This document shows, in pieces, positions 1 through 10,109 of a stretch of 24,075 nucleotides of DNA (position 1 is the stretch's first letter; every line of letters begins with the position of its first letter). Source of the stretch: Gnetum montanum (Eukaryota > Streptophyta > Gnetopsida > Gnetales > Gnetaceae); assembly GCA_015680685.1 (NCBI GenBank), contig MNCI01017655.1, positions 1,309,318 to 1,333,392 on the forward strand. Reading direction: 5' to 3'. The notes under the pieces were generated by a model that saw nothing but the letters and a program-made list of their open reading frames with translations, was not told where the DNA came from and did not search any database. A program made the translations under genes and the position numbers.

Positions 1-215
1 TCCATGCACTGCAAGGTTTATCCACAAAGCTCATCTTTATTGTCGTACACAACTTGCGTTCAGGTACAAAGCTACTCGAATAAAGATCCGTTCACTTGGG
101 GACTCCTACTGCAAGCACATGGAAAATATTCTATCTCTGGAGTGATCAAACTACCAAAGTTTTCCTACTTTAAGCCAAGGATGAGAAATGAGGGAAGTGT
201 CGCCTCTTATTATAG
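1..215 (-). mobile_element. LTR fragment (3' LTR of the left-hand element), U3 missing, cut by window edge
   Basis: This stretch aligns by eye with about 3010-3230 of the LTR at 2491-3339. Shared blocks include CTCATCTTTATT, CTCGAATAAAGATCC and GACTCCTACT, and the order is the same. On the minus strand it starts near a damaged TATA box (TATTATAG at 208-215) and runs towards the LTR end beyond position 1. The GATATC-array part of U3, which lies just upstream of the TATA box in the other copy, is absent; gag-derived sequence joins here instead. Similarity to the 2491-3339 copy is only moderate (roughly three quarters of bases by eye). The two may be an old LTR pair or parts of different subfamilies brought together by deletion. 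Confidence 0.7.
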
Positions 216-216
216 A

Positions 217-1830
217 TCGGCTCCTGAACGTAATAGCCATATGGGTTAGGTTGAAGGTAATGGTATTGTTGATGTGGTAATGGCATTCCCCATGATTGTG
301 GGTGTTGCCATTGTTGATATTGTTCATTTGGTTGTGGTGGAGTTTCACTTGGATAATATGTCAAGGGTTGGTGGAATTACCTTGGATTACCCTGAGGATA
401 AGCTAACCTTCGAGGTTTTTTTCATCTATTTAATCATGGGTGTAGTGCATATACCCCACACTCTTGCACATGTGACACTACTGGGCAACATCCTTAGGAT
501 GGTCGTATTGGCATATCTCACACCTACCATCATTATCTGTGTCTAAATCCACAACCTCCTCAATGATGGCAACTTTTCCCTTACCCTTGTTACATGCATA
601 TTCAGCTTCTTTCTTTTTCCTTTTCTCTTGATCACTATCCTACTCTCTAGACTCCTCTACTATTTTTAGAACTATTTGAAATTATCATCCAGGGAGTACC
701 ACATTTGATATACCTTTTCTGATACATCTGATGTAAACTTTTGAATGGGCAAAGTCTTCCTATTCACCATCTCTTCGAGTGGTGACTCTTCTTCATCTTC
801 ACAAAATCTAACTTTCTTCTTTCAGAGGGAAGGATATCTATTGTATTCCTTCACACTTTCTCTTTTTCTTAACTCACCTTCCTCCTTGGCAACTTGCTCC
901 AACAATCTTTGTATTTGATAGGCTCTGAGCTCAGATAGCCTTCCTTGGGCATATGTCCCAAGGGTTCTTCATGTTTCCTACCTAAGCCCATCCACAAGAT
1001 GGCATAGTTGTTCCCTTTACAACCATGGCCAGGGCAATGATGTAATAATGCATAATATTAACCCATGGAAACATCCAAGGGTTTTTGTCTTCCTTGTTTC
1101 CATCCTTGGATTTTCTTATGTAGGTTGGACACTTAAAAGTATGTTTGATAATTATCATTAAATAGCTCCAACATGGTACTCCATTGATGAATGGATTCCA
1201 GTTCTAAGGATTGGTATTAGCTTTCCACTTCCTTGTTCAGTGTCCATGGAAACAACTTCAGTTTTTTTCATTCATTTTCTATATTTTACAAGGAACATGC
1301 ATCGTGAAATGCTTGTAGATGATTTTGAGGATCGGCGTTGTATCCCCCTTCAAATCGTGGGATATTGTTCATGTCTAATCTTTTGATCCTACTATCCTTT
1401 TGGTGCCTTGTTGGAATCCTAACGGCCTCTATTATGTCTAACATACTTTAGGTGATGAGTAGGGGTTCATCGTGATCATACTGTCTATGATGTCTATGAT
1501 TCCTATGCTATTCCCTACTCTCCCTTCTATCACAATGTTTTTCTCTGGAATTCCCTCGTCCCCTTTCTTGACTATTTTATCTATGATCTCTATTTTTCTT
1601 ACCATTGTCCTCATAGCCTTTCCCTTTGTGATTACATTCAAATCCTAAAGGAGAGGGGGAAGGAGATGATGAAGGTGAAGAAAAAGGAGGACTGGCACCA
1701 TGATGGTGTTTGTCACTTTCTCTTTGGTGGTTGCAGCCTCGGTCGCAATTACGATCGGAATGTCCATCGTTGTCATGTGTTCATGTTCCTTTTTTAGATC
1801 CTTTGTATCCATTGGTATAAAAACCTAGGT
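217..1830 (-). pseudogene. gag: Broken Ty3/gypsy-type Gag of the left-hand element
   Basis: Gag forms the particle that packages retrotransposon RNA in the cytoplasm. Read on the minus strand from about 1830, the remnant has three parts. The first is a very hydrophilic N-terminal region rich in Asp, Arg, His and Ser (about 1440-1830; pieces such as HSDRNCDRGCNHQRESDKHH and RNHRHHRQYDHDEP). The second is the Gag core: PRFEGGYNADPQNHLQAFHD near 1300-1370 matches the GG-D-DP-HLQAF pattern of plant gypsy Gag, and pieces such as LELFNDNYQTY and KPLD follow down to about 880. The third is a Gln/Pro/Tyr/His-rich tail near 220-360. There are many in-frame stops and probable frameshifts. The core is clearly related to the Gag at 17214-19213, but the N-terminal extension is much longer. 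The tail runs straight into the LTR fragment at about 215 with no pol, polypurine tract or U3 between them. Confidence 0.75.
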
Positions 1831-2472
1831 TATGAACAGTTAAGTGAAGATTTTAATACACAACTCCTTGACCAAAGTCAACAAGAGGAACATCGTTATG
1901 TGAAAAACCTTCCAAGGAAGGTTCACCACACTCGTTTTCACTTATGACATATGGGACATCTTAAGATCACTTTCCCTTCATATATTTGTAATGTCTCTCC
2001 TTTTGTAAGTCCCTTTAACATTGTGCATCTATAGATCCATACTCTCTCAAATCTTGTTCATGCACAACATACTTCGATTGTAAGTGCTACATACCAATTC
2101 ATGTGAGAGCACAAAGAAGCATGCTTGGGATTGAGCAATCGGGGGGTAACACTATGTTACCTTCTAAATCTCACCAACGTAGTTGTTCATCCTAGTGGAG
2201 GATAAAGGTAAAGTCTAGTATATACTCATCAAGATGAATGTATACTAAGCAAAATTGTTGGGGTACTGGTGAATTATCCTGTACACTCCACCTCTTATTG
2301 TTCATTATGTCAAACCTAGATGATGAAGCACTCTCATAAGAAGAAGGACACATGATTTATTATTTACTATGCAATACTCTCTTTTTGATGATTGTAAAAT
2401 AACTAACCCTAAGGGCTCATTCCAACGATGGAAATATTTCCTAAGTTCTAATTAGCGCACAAACAACAAAGT
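1831..2472 (-). other. Probable untranslated leader of the left-hand element
   Basis: This lies between the primer-binding site and the first recognisable Gag residues. No reading frame of note was seen. It is much longer than the leader of the complete element, where gag starts about 150 bases after the primer site. It may hold packaging signals or simply decayed Gag N-terminal sequence; nothing specific can be named. Confidence 0.4.
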
Positions 2473-2489
2473 CCCCGGCAATGGCGCCA
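2473..2489 (-). other. Primer-binding site matching plant tRNA-Asp
   Basis: On the minus strand this reads TGGCGCCATTGCCGGGG, one base after the LTR end. It is complementary to the 3' end of plant tRNA-Asp (CCCCGGCAACGGCGCCA) at 16 of 17 positions. The single mismatch is a C-to-T change at a CpG on the plus strand. The site fixes the element's orientation and marks 2491-3339 as its 5' LTR. Confidence 0.85.
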
Positions 2490-2490
2490 A

Positions 2491-3339
2491 TGATGAGGGG
2501 TAAGGTACCCCTATGCCCAATCATACGAATACGAGCATTCATGTAGGATTTGGTCAAACTCCAAGGAATAAGTGCTTATGCACCTTGATAGAATAAGGAT
2601 GGGTTATGAAATCGTTGTCTTCCCAAGCTTACTTGTACAACATGATTGTATGGTTAAGTAAACCTAAGGTATGTGATTTTTATGATTTTTTATGTTTTAT
2701 GTTCCTGGTGCTTAAAGTGGAGAGATGAAATAAGTGAGTAACTAATTTAATTTAACTAATCAACTATACTCTAGCTAGTCCTAACACCAGCATCTGCTCT
2801 CACTTGCCAAACACATCCTAAACTAGTGTAACACTACTGGGATTACCAAACACTAGTCATTACTAAGTTACCAAGTGTTCCACGTATGCTTGAAGTGGTC
2901 GTACTGAGTGTGCTTACTTGTTGAAGATTAATAACTCTATAAAAACAACATCAATTAACTAATGAAAGCATGAACTAATTGTAATTAACATTAAATGTAA
3001 TAAATAAGCTATTCTAGATGCTGCAAGATTTATCACAAAGTTCATCTTTATTTCTGGATACAAAGTGTACTCAGGTACACAATGCTCGAATAAAGATCCA
3101 TTTACTTTATGACTCCTACTACGGGCACTTAGAAATAATTTTAGCTCTAGAAAGGAAAGACTAAAAGAGTTTGGGTAAGGAACTAAGAAACTAACTGCCA
3201 AACCAAGTGCTTTGATCTCTTATTTATAGGCAATGGGACAAGTTCTGATATCGGGTGTTTGATATCACTTAGCAAGCTCCGATATTGTGGACCTGATATC
3301 GTGAATGTAATATCGCGGTCCCGATATCGTGGCTCATCA
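2491..3339 (-). mobile_element. 5' LTR (849 bp) of the left-hand minus-strand element
   Basis: On the minus strand the LTR starts TGATGAGC and ends CCCTCATCA, giving TG...CA ends with short terminal inverted repeats like the other LTRs of this lineage in the window. It contains a GATATC palindrome array (3246-3331), a TATA box (3221-3228) and AATAAA-type signals on the transcribed strand (near 3045 TTTATT on plus). The end sequence TGATGAGgGGtaAGGTACCCCTA is shared with the LTRs at 11476 and 19361. The 5 bases after the LTR (AGATT, 3340-3344) would be the target duplication, but the other copy lies outside the window. Confidence 0.85.
3221..3331 (-). promoter_or_regulatory. LTR promoter: TATA box plus GATATC palindrome array
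   Basis: TATAAATA lies on the minus strand at 3221-3228. Immediately upstream (3246-3331) are six close variants of GATATC at intervals of about 12-20 bp, several extended to CGATATCG or GATATCGTG. The same arrangement recurs near 7573-7691, 12199-12296, 15743-15835 and 20084-20150. The array probably binds a host factor as dimers, but that is inference. Confidence 0.65.
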
Positions 3340-3689
3340 AGATTCTTTGCTTTCAAACTCTTATTTTGTCTTAATACAAGATGGCATTAGTAATGCTTTA
3401 ATTTAAGTGAAATCTTGCATAGGAATCATCATCTTATCTTCTCTTTTTTGACTTGTGATAATCTCTTCATTATTCAAGTTCAACTATTCTTTTAATTATA
3501 TAGCTTCACTAAAGTAGTCATTTCGTATGAGCAAGTTTGGAGTTCTCCTCAACCAAATTTAAATGTTTGGATTCACAACCTTAAGATAAGTATCTCTAAG
3601 CATCTCATTTGATGTTATATATTGTCTTTGAAAGAGTCCACAAATTCATTAAAACTTGATGTTGTAATCTCTAGCTAACTCTTTGACTC

Positions 3690-4335
3690 ATTTCTTAGCT
3701 TGTACTAGTCCATAGTATAGTTGTTGTTGATCCAATTGATTGTCAAACTAGGCCAAGAAAATACTTTTCATATTATCCCAAATTGTGATATTATTTCTTG
3801 GTAAGTTTGAATACCAAATTTAAGCCATATCTTTTAAATTTTTCACAAACAACCTACAAGCGTGGTCTTGGTGCTAAATATTTGTATGAGCTAAAGCTAA
3901 CTCAAATAAGTGAGTGTATTCTTCAGCCAAGTACACTTTTCTAGGAATAAAAGGCTTAAGAAAGTATTTATAAAATTCCTTAGAAATATCATTGTAGTTT
4001 TGAAATCCTAATAGTGTAACTCTTTGTCAAGGATTTGTCATCCTATTAGGATTCCTTTTGTTTGATGAACTCTTATATTTCTTTGACTCTCTCTTATAAA
4101 CTAATAAACCAGACAGAAGGAGTGAGCTTCTTATCCTTCTAGTCTTTACTCCACTACTTCTTCCAAACTCAAAACCTCTTCTGGTCTTCTTCCAATGAGT
4201 AATCAATCTTATAATTAAGAATTTCTTTAAAACCTTTAAAATTTCCAAACTATCAGCCTTCTTCATCATTAACTTAGCCTTCCTAGCACCAAAAAGAACT
4301 ATTGGTGTGCTATTACTATTGATCTCTTTGAACAT
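3690..4335 (-). pseudogene. gag: Broken Gag of a second, different gypsy-type family
   Basis: One minus-strand frame can be followed from an ATG at 4335 to about 3690 with several stops (for example TGA near 4027). The N-terminal third is basic (pieces GARKAKLMMKKAD and YKRESKKYKSSSNK). The middle reads RKVYLAEEYTHLFELALAHT. Then comes RLFVKNLKDMA-IWYSNLP, followed by ITIWDNMKSIFLA-FDNQ. This order (F-L-L, then A-WY-LP, then I-W----FL--F) is the retrotransposon Gag core pattern known from plant gypsy elements. It is not close to the two GGYD/GGYN-type Gags in this window. Residual coding may continue to about 3400. No pol follows; the next feature downstream is the LTR at 3339. A TATA-like site at 5567 on the same strand may belong to its LTR. 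Confidence 0.6.
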
Positions 4336-5566
4336 AATGAACTTAGGTTACAAAGTTTCTTGCCCTTCTTCTAGCACCAAAAGAACTATTAACACGTTCA
4401 GACTATCAGGCTTATGAACTTAGATGAAAAATTTCCCTCCTTCTAGCATCAAAAATATTGTTGGCAATCATTTGGGACCGAACGTTGGGCCTCCAATCTC
4501 TTGACTAGGGTCATGGGAAATGAAGGTGTTCTTCAAACAAGATTTACGTGTTTGCTAGTCTCTAGCAACACCAAGGCCTAGATATCTCCAAATAGACTCA
4601 ATGGTTATGAAATGAACTAAATGTGAGTATGTGTTTGCTATTATAAATGTTGAAATGGTTGAATTATGTATAAAACTATAATTGGCTATCATAAAAGAAA
4701 TTTAGTTAACTTTGTCAAATATTGTGAGTTGTTGAAGCTTCCTATTTTGTCAAATCACTTAGTCTATATAGTTTTTATTGTACATTACTTGCAACAAATA
4801 AAATTGCACAAAAATGTTTAAGCACAATTTTGCCAATCTACTCCTAATTTTCCCCAAAGAGAAAATTCCAAAAGAAAATTAGAAATAGAGTAAGATTTAA
4901 TGGGTTTTATATAGAAAAAAGAAAAGAAAACATGTGTGTAAATCTCAAACATTTAAGTAAGATAAATTGACATCAGGAAATACTTCACAATAAATCTATT
5001 CCAATTCAATCTATTATGAATCGTCGAAGCACTTTAAGCTTAATAAGCAATTTCATTAAAGACACTCTTATTTAACTACCAAAACACTTTGTAAATGAAA
5101 AAGTACAAGCTTCTATTTGGCTAGTTAAAATTGGTCAAGAATTGCAAACAATAGAACTTCTAAAAGAAATTTGACAATTTTAAGATTGCAATACTAAGGC
5201 AATAAACTTTATAAATAACAAAGCTATTTCAGTCATCTCAAAATATCAAAGATTTTCTAGATTACATAAACTCAAATAGGTAATTTCTATAAGACATTAC
5301 TATTAAATTGCTCAAGATGCTTTTTTAATACAACATAAGCTCTTATTTGGCAAACCTTAATAGAAGTGTAATATTGCACAAAAATAAAGTTATAAGGGTA
5401 ACTTAGAAAAATCCCAAAATTAAATGCCAAGCATGATACTATTTCAATCATTAGCTAAGCAACTAAAACAAAATAGCTGAATTGATGCCTTGCAAGCCAT
5501 CTTACAAGTAATCTTGAATTGTCTTCTTTTCCAAATTTTCCCTTTTTAATCTCTACCCTTCAAGCC
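4336..5566. other. AT-rich decayed sequence, possible LTR/leader of the second gag family
   Basis: No open frame or RNA gene is visible. A short motif (CTTCTAGCACCAAAA with variants) occurs near 4285, 4370 and 4442, so part of the Gag start may be duplicated. Given the minus-strand TATA at 5567 and the gag start at 4335, this could be R/U5 plus leader of an old LTR element. I found no convincing LTR end or primer-binding site. Confidence 0.3.
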
Positions 5567-5574
5567 TTTTTATA
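5567..5574 (-). promoter_or_regulatory. TATA box, probably of a decayed LTR
   Basis: The minus strand reads CACTATAAAAAGGC, a strong plant TATA context. It is followed by purine-rich leader-like sequence (AAGGGTAGAGATTAAAAAGG). It points towards the gag remnant at 3690-4335, about 1.2 kb downstream, which fits an LTR promoter. Confidence 0.4.
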
Positions 5575-5954
5575 GTGGCTTTGGGTAGTTACAACATCAT
5601 AACATATTAAGCCACAAATTACTAGGGAATTAAATCATAACCTCCATAGGAAGTTATGATAAATTTTTGCCATAGTTTAACAAGTGTCATGTCAAATGCA
5701 AACATCCAAGAGATTTAGTTGTGCTTCTATACAATCTTCGTGGGAAATTTAACCTAAAAAAATAAAGGTTTATGGATCTCCCTTTCATAAATTATAACCT
5801 TCCCATGCGCACATGTATTACCCTTTTTTATATATTATAACTTCATGCCCACCATAATAATATATAGTTTTTAATATTATGTCAAACCAAAACTTTAGTT
5901 CCAAAGATGCAACACGATTTTTTGTAGTACGTTGCAAGAACAAGGGTTCTTTGT

Positions 5955-6520
5955 TTGCTGCATGGTATGAACGCGATGGTTTCCAGCTCGTCCCGTTGCA
6001 CTCCTTCCACTGGCGATGCTAACGATGCCGAAACTCTTGGTGTCGGCAGCACTTCCACCTCCAACGTCTTCAGATTCATGGCCATGCATGCGTTCACCAT
6101 TCATCTTCCCTACCTAGAGCTCGACATTTGGAAAATATCTACCATTGTCGTCTGTTCATCATGCGTTTGATGCCACAAATGTCGTCTTTCATGCACTTCC
6201 AACATGGGCAGCGACGTCGATGGGACATTTGACAGTGGCAACGATCTGTACAAGGCGGTAAAACTCCACCATCATCATTCTCAGCGTAACTGTAGAGTAT
6301 GGTCATTGCAATAGTTGTAAAGAAATCCTAGTTTTGTTTGTGCAGGTGCTACGAGAGATTGCTAGAAAGTAGAAACTATGGCAATGCTTACAACCTCTGG
6401 CAGATCCATGATGGGATAGGTATTAAGAATCTGTTCAGAAATGCAGCATCAAATCCCAAGATGAGGCTCTGGTGTTGTGTGAATAAAGAACGTCTTGATT
6501 TTTCAAATTTCAATTCATAA
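5955..6520 (+). pseudogene. GC-richer patch with an exon-like stretch; origin unknown
   Basis: This patch is richer in G+C and CpG than its AT-rich surroundings. On the plus strand, TTTTGTTTGTGCAG at 6334-6347 looks like a 3' splice site. It is followed by an open stretch (CYERLLESRNYGNAYNLWQI, then about 40 more residues) to a stop near 6518. Upstream, an ATG near 6205 opens MGSDVDGTFDSGNDLYKAVK before a stop near 6295. I do not recognise either peptide. It could be a fragment of a host gene, a captured exon, or an old DNA transposon. The evidence is weak. Confidence 0.2.
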
Positions 6521-7532
6521 CAGTAGTAACCCCAAAAAATATGAGTGGACGGCATTTCGTTGAGAAAGGTTGTGGGTTTTCTACAAACAATGGTCATATG
6601 GCAAAGGCATTTTGCAGGTCAATTTTCCATGCTTAGTCAAACAATTAGGTCTATGACATGCTTAATTTTCTTCAAGGAATACATGACGTGATGTCATTTC
6701 TCAAGGTTTTATTTCCTTTAAGGTTCTGCAATTGCTTAGGCGGATGCAGATGGACAAGGCTGAGATCCTGATTTAGTGCAAATTTCAAAATACTAACCCT
6801 CTCTTTCCTCTCGATTGTGGTACATTTAATTTGTTTCATTTTGTCTGGCAATTTGAGATGAACGAGAAACCTTGTTTGTAGTGTTCTCCTTGTGTTCTCC
6901 ATTTTTTAATGTTCCTACCTGATAATTCTTACATGCCTCCTCTTTCTGGTGTTGTTTTTAAGTTTGTGCACTTTTTGGTTCTTTTGCCAGAGTCTCTGCT
7001 CACACAACATATTATTTATAACTCTATACTCAACAGTGAATTCTCAATTTCTACAGCTTCTACTCTCCATCCACGGGATTCAATCTTAGTTATTTCTTTT
7101 TGAAAAATGATATAATTGTGCACTATTTTGAACAATGTTAGTTCATGGATATCCCATAGATTGAATTCTCTACTCACAATTTTCTGAGCAGTCAACCACA
7201 TTATTGTTCTTCATCACATTTTCCAGAAATCCTCACCAACATTAAATCCTTACGTTAAATATGAAATTGGTAAAACTCTTCTATTCCATATCACATATCA
7301 CAAATTCCATAGGCATGGAATTTACCATTTGCAAATAAAACTGAGATTTACTTTAATCCAGAAAATTAATGAAATTCCTAATGAAATCTGCTTTATTAAA
7401 TGGCCCATATGTCCCAACAGCAGGTTTGAGTGGATTCATAGTGACGAATTACTGCAAAGCAAAGCTTAGAGCTTGTATAGGGTGTGGTATCCTTCAAACC
7501 ACATTTTGAGAGAAACAAAGTTCAAAAGTTTG
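6521..7532. other. No recognisable feature
   Basis: AT-rich sequence with only short chance open frames. I see no LTR ends, repeats or RNA genes. It forms the left flank of the solo LTR insertion. Confidence 0.5.
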
Positions 7533-7537
7533 CAAGC
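7533..7537. repeat. Target-site duplication CAAGC (left copy)
   Basis: These five bases directly before the LTR start are identical to those at 8416-8420 directly after its end, as left by retroviral-type integration. Confidence 0.85.
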
Positions 7538-7572
7538 TGATGAGTCATGAATTTGCTGACTGACAGCCGCAC

Positions 7573-7691
7573 GATATCGCACCCACGATAATGCACCCAC
7601 AATATCGCACCCATGATATCGCATCCATGATCTCACTGTCGACGGGATATCTCATACGCGATATCACAGCCTATCTCCTCATCTATAAATA
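7573..7691 (+). promoter_or_regulatory. Solo-LTR promoter: GATATC array and TATA box
   Basis: About seven variants of GATATCG lie between 7573 and 7663, several separated by CACCCA-type spacers. They are followed by TATAAATA at 7684-7691 and a pyrimidine-rich start region (CTCTCTCTAAACCC near 7757). The layout matches the other LTRs. Confidence 0.65.
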
Positions 7692-7865
7692 AGAGGTAGA
7701 CAAATGAGTTAAGAATCAAATTAGTTTAGAGTTAGGTTTGATTTTAGTTTTTATTTTCTCTCTCTAAACCCTTTTTCCTCTCCGTGTATGCTCGCAGTGT
7801 GGTGAATGTAATTGTACGGCATCCTTTATTCGAGTGTGATGTACTTGGACATGCACATGACTAGC

Positions 7866-7871
7866 AATAAA
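7866..7871 (+). terminator. Polyadenylation signal AATAAA in the solo LTR
   Basis: AATAAAGATC lies about 180 bases after the TATA box. The same signal is at the same relative place in the minus-strand LTRs (TTTATT on plus at 19906-19911). This makes it the likely R/U5 polyadenylation signal. Confidence 0.5.
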
Positions 7872-8415
7872 GATCGAGATTACTTCATTATTGCAGCATT
7901 CACTTAGTTTAATCATTTAATTAATTGTTATTTACTGTTTTCCTAGTTAATCTCTCTCACCCTTAAACTCATGTTAAAACATGAAATGAGTACGACTTGA
8001 TTACGAGCATTAAATGTGACTACTTGGTAACCCAGTAGCGTACCTAGGATCTGCGCTTGGTAATACCAGTGGTAGTTGTGCATGAAGTCAAAGATGTGTA
8101 CGGATAATCAAGGAACGGATGCTCATCGCACTTAGGCTAGCTAGATTCCTTCTCACCCTTTCTCCCTTAGCTTAGTTAATATTATGTTCCATTGCCTTCA
8201 AGAGTAGCATTAGATTAGAAACACATCATACACTTCATTCTAGACTAAACCATATGTGACAAAGCTAATACTAGTCTAGGTGGGAAGAAAACAAACTGCG
8301 ACCTAAGGCTAACTGTCTAGATGCCATGACTAGTCCATCTACGGAGTTTGATCAGATCGCACGTGTAACGCTCGTATTCATATGGTTGTGTGTAGGGGTA
8401 CCTCGCCACTCATCA

Positions 8416-8420
8416 CAAGC
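8416..8420. repeat. Target-site duplication CAAGC (right copy)
   Basis: Identical to 7533-7537 and directly after the LTR end. Confidence 0.85.
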
Positions 8421-8559
8421 GATCTATCCTTGGAGTGTGTGATACCCAAGTTAGGGAACCACGTAATTTTGGGTGGTTTTTTATGATGATTGATTTTAGT
8501 TTTTTTGGAACTTATTCATCTTTCCCTTCTAAGCTCAACGATCCTCAAGCAAGCCATGT

Positions 8560-8890
8560 TGCCAATTTTAAGGTCTTGGCAGACATATGATGGTCACATG
8601 ATGTCAAATGATGGTCAAGGATGCTCAAACCTCATTACCTAACACCAATCAAAGGTCAAATTAAGGTCAATGAAGGTCACAAGAGAGAGAATAAGGTAGA
8701 CATGGTGAAATAGAAGTTGAATGAGGTCAACTAATGATATCTAAAAGTTAACCATGCATCAAAGTAAGTCAAAACATCACGAAACAAGGTGAAATTAGCC
8801 AAGGTGGGAAATATGTGGTAAAACAAGGTCAATAGTGGTCAAATAAAGTTAGATTTTGCCAGTTTTAGGCCTTAGTAGGCCATAGTAGAG
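8560..8890. repeat. Degenerate GGTCA-type short repeats
   Basis: GGTCA (with AAGGTCAA and ATGGTCAA forms) recurs a dozen or so times at irregular intervals of roughly 12-30 bases. No exact unit length can be fixed and all frames contain stops. It looks like a decayed low-complexity or minisatellite tract. Confidence 0.4.
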
Positions 8891-8957
8891 GTCTAGAAGG
8901 ATAACAGGTGAGTTTGGACACATGATGAGGTTATTTTAGGGCTATTTGAATGTGAAA

Positions 8958-9055
8958 TGACATCTTTTGATGTGACTACAATGGGATCTACTAGTGACTA
9001 TGTTGGCCAACATAGTCAATCCAGGCCCCATTGTAGTTGGTAGAAGTAGATGTCT
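8958..9055. repeat. Hairpin-forming inverted repeat with a perfect 24-bp palindrome
   Basis: The core at 8995-9018 (TGACTATGTTGG and its exact complement) is a perfect 24-bp palindrome. Outside it, CTACAATGGG (8976-8985) pairs with CCCATTGTAG (9027-9036), and GACATCT on the left pairs with AGATGTC further right. The arms reach almost 100 bases in total with a few mismatches. A related smaller hairpin follows at 9200-9221. It may be a small inverted-repeat element or a structured LTR part. Confidence 0.6.
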
Positions 9056-9199
9056 TCCTAGGTCCATTATGCCTAGTTTTAGGTTCCTGGTGGCCTGTAT
9101 GAGTAGCGCTAGAGATTGGGATTGAATATTAATTCATTTTGGCTTTTCTTTTCATTCATTAGAAGCTAGAAATAATGTCAAAGCTAGTGACTACACTGG

Positions 9200-9221
9200 G
9201 ACTACACTAACTAGTGTAGTC
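9200..9221. repeat. Second, related hairpin (10-bp arms, 2-bp loop)
   Basis: GACTACACTA at 9200-9209 and TAGTGTAGTC at 9212-9221 are exact complements separated by AC. The context GTGACTACACTGGG resembles GTGACTACAATGGG in the hairpin at 8958-9055, so the two are probably diverged copies. Confidence 0.5.
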
Positions 9222-9559
9222 TAGGTCTACCCCATCATAGATGCATGTGAAAATTGGGTTTTTCTTTTCATAAGCCTCAGTTCCTTTTACAACATTACCA
9301 TTCTTTCTTTATCATGTTACTTTACATTGCTTCACCTTATATCTTTTCACCTATCCAAGGTACATGGATGATTTTTATCTTCTATATAGGATCACATCCT
9401 TCTATCTTAACAATAAGGTCTCTTATAATTACTTTTTATTTTTATTTTATCAAACATAAATGAAATCTTATGGGATTGGGTAATTTTCTTAATATCATAT
9501 TTTTTGTAGTAGAAGTAAGATTCCTTTGAGCTTCTAAGATTTCGCAAGCCTCACTTGAA

Positions 9560-10080
9560 AATTCACCTAAAAAGTTCATCATAAGTTAAACTATAAGTTA
9601 TGGATTAATCATGGTTTAGCAAACAAGTCATGGTGATCTCATGATTGATTTTTGTTGCATGACCATGGATCAAGATCAAGTCTTAGTAAGTCAAGCTACC
9701 AAAAACATTGACCACAAGTCTTGGCTAGATCATGGTTTCTTGATAATGGCTTTTGGTAGAGTTATGGAGGCCTAACTATAAGTTATGTTGAGGTCATGGT
9801 TGCTTTGGAATGACTATAATGCTTCCTTGGGCATCTAATGTGGTTTTTTCATGACCACAAGTTGTTGCTAGCTCTTAGTTTCCTCATCACAGGTCATGCT
9901 AAGGTTGTGATTACTTGATCACAAGTGGTGATTAGGTCAGGGCTCTTTGTATAATTTTGGATTCATTTCCTTCTATCTTTGCCTTCGTTTTAGAGTAACT
10001 ATGACTCATGGAAATCATGTGTTATAATATCATAAGTCATGGTATGGTTGTGATTGATTAGATTACAAGCCATAGCTTGA
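9560..10080. repeat. Degenerate repeats built on AAGTCATGGTT
   Basis: Variants of (A)AGTCATGGT, ATCATGGTTT and GGTCATGGTTG recur about ten to fifteen times with uneven spacing, mixed with TAAGTTATG forms. No frame stays open. It looks like an old tandem array eroded beyond a clean period. Confidence 0.35.
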
Positions 10081-10109
10081 GATTTATGAGGATTTTGATG
10101 AGTCTAATG

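Larger units (their letters stand above)
7538..8415 (+). mobile_element. Solo LTR (878 bp), plus strand
   Basis: It starts TGATGAGTCATG and ends CGCCACTCATCA, with the same terminal inverted repeat (TGATGAGT/ACTCATCA) and interior as the LTRs of the complete element at 11476-20172. Shared interior blocks include AATACGAGCGTTACACG-type sequence, the CACTGGTATTACC region and ATTTAATTAATTGTTATT, all in inverse orientation to those copies. Perfect CAAGC duplications flank it. No primer-binding site follows its end and no polypurine tract precedes it. It is therefore a solo LTR left by recombination between the two LTRs of a former full element, not half of a nested pair. Confidence 0.9.

Noticed and set aside
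9254-9463. 69-residue hydrophobic plus-strand open frame
   Set aside because: AT-rich sequence often gives Phe/Ile/Leu/Tyr-rich chance frames; no start context, homolog or neighbouring gene supports it.
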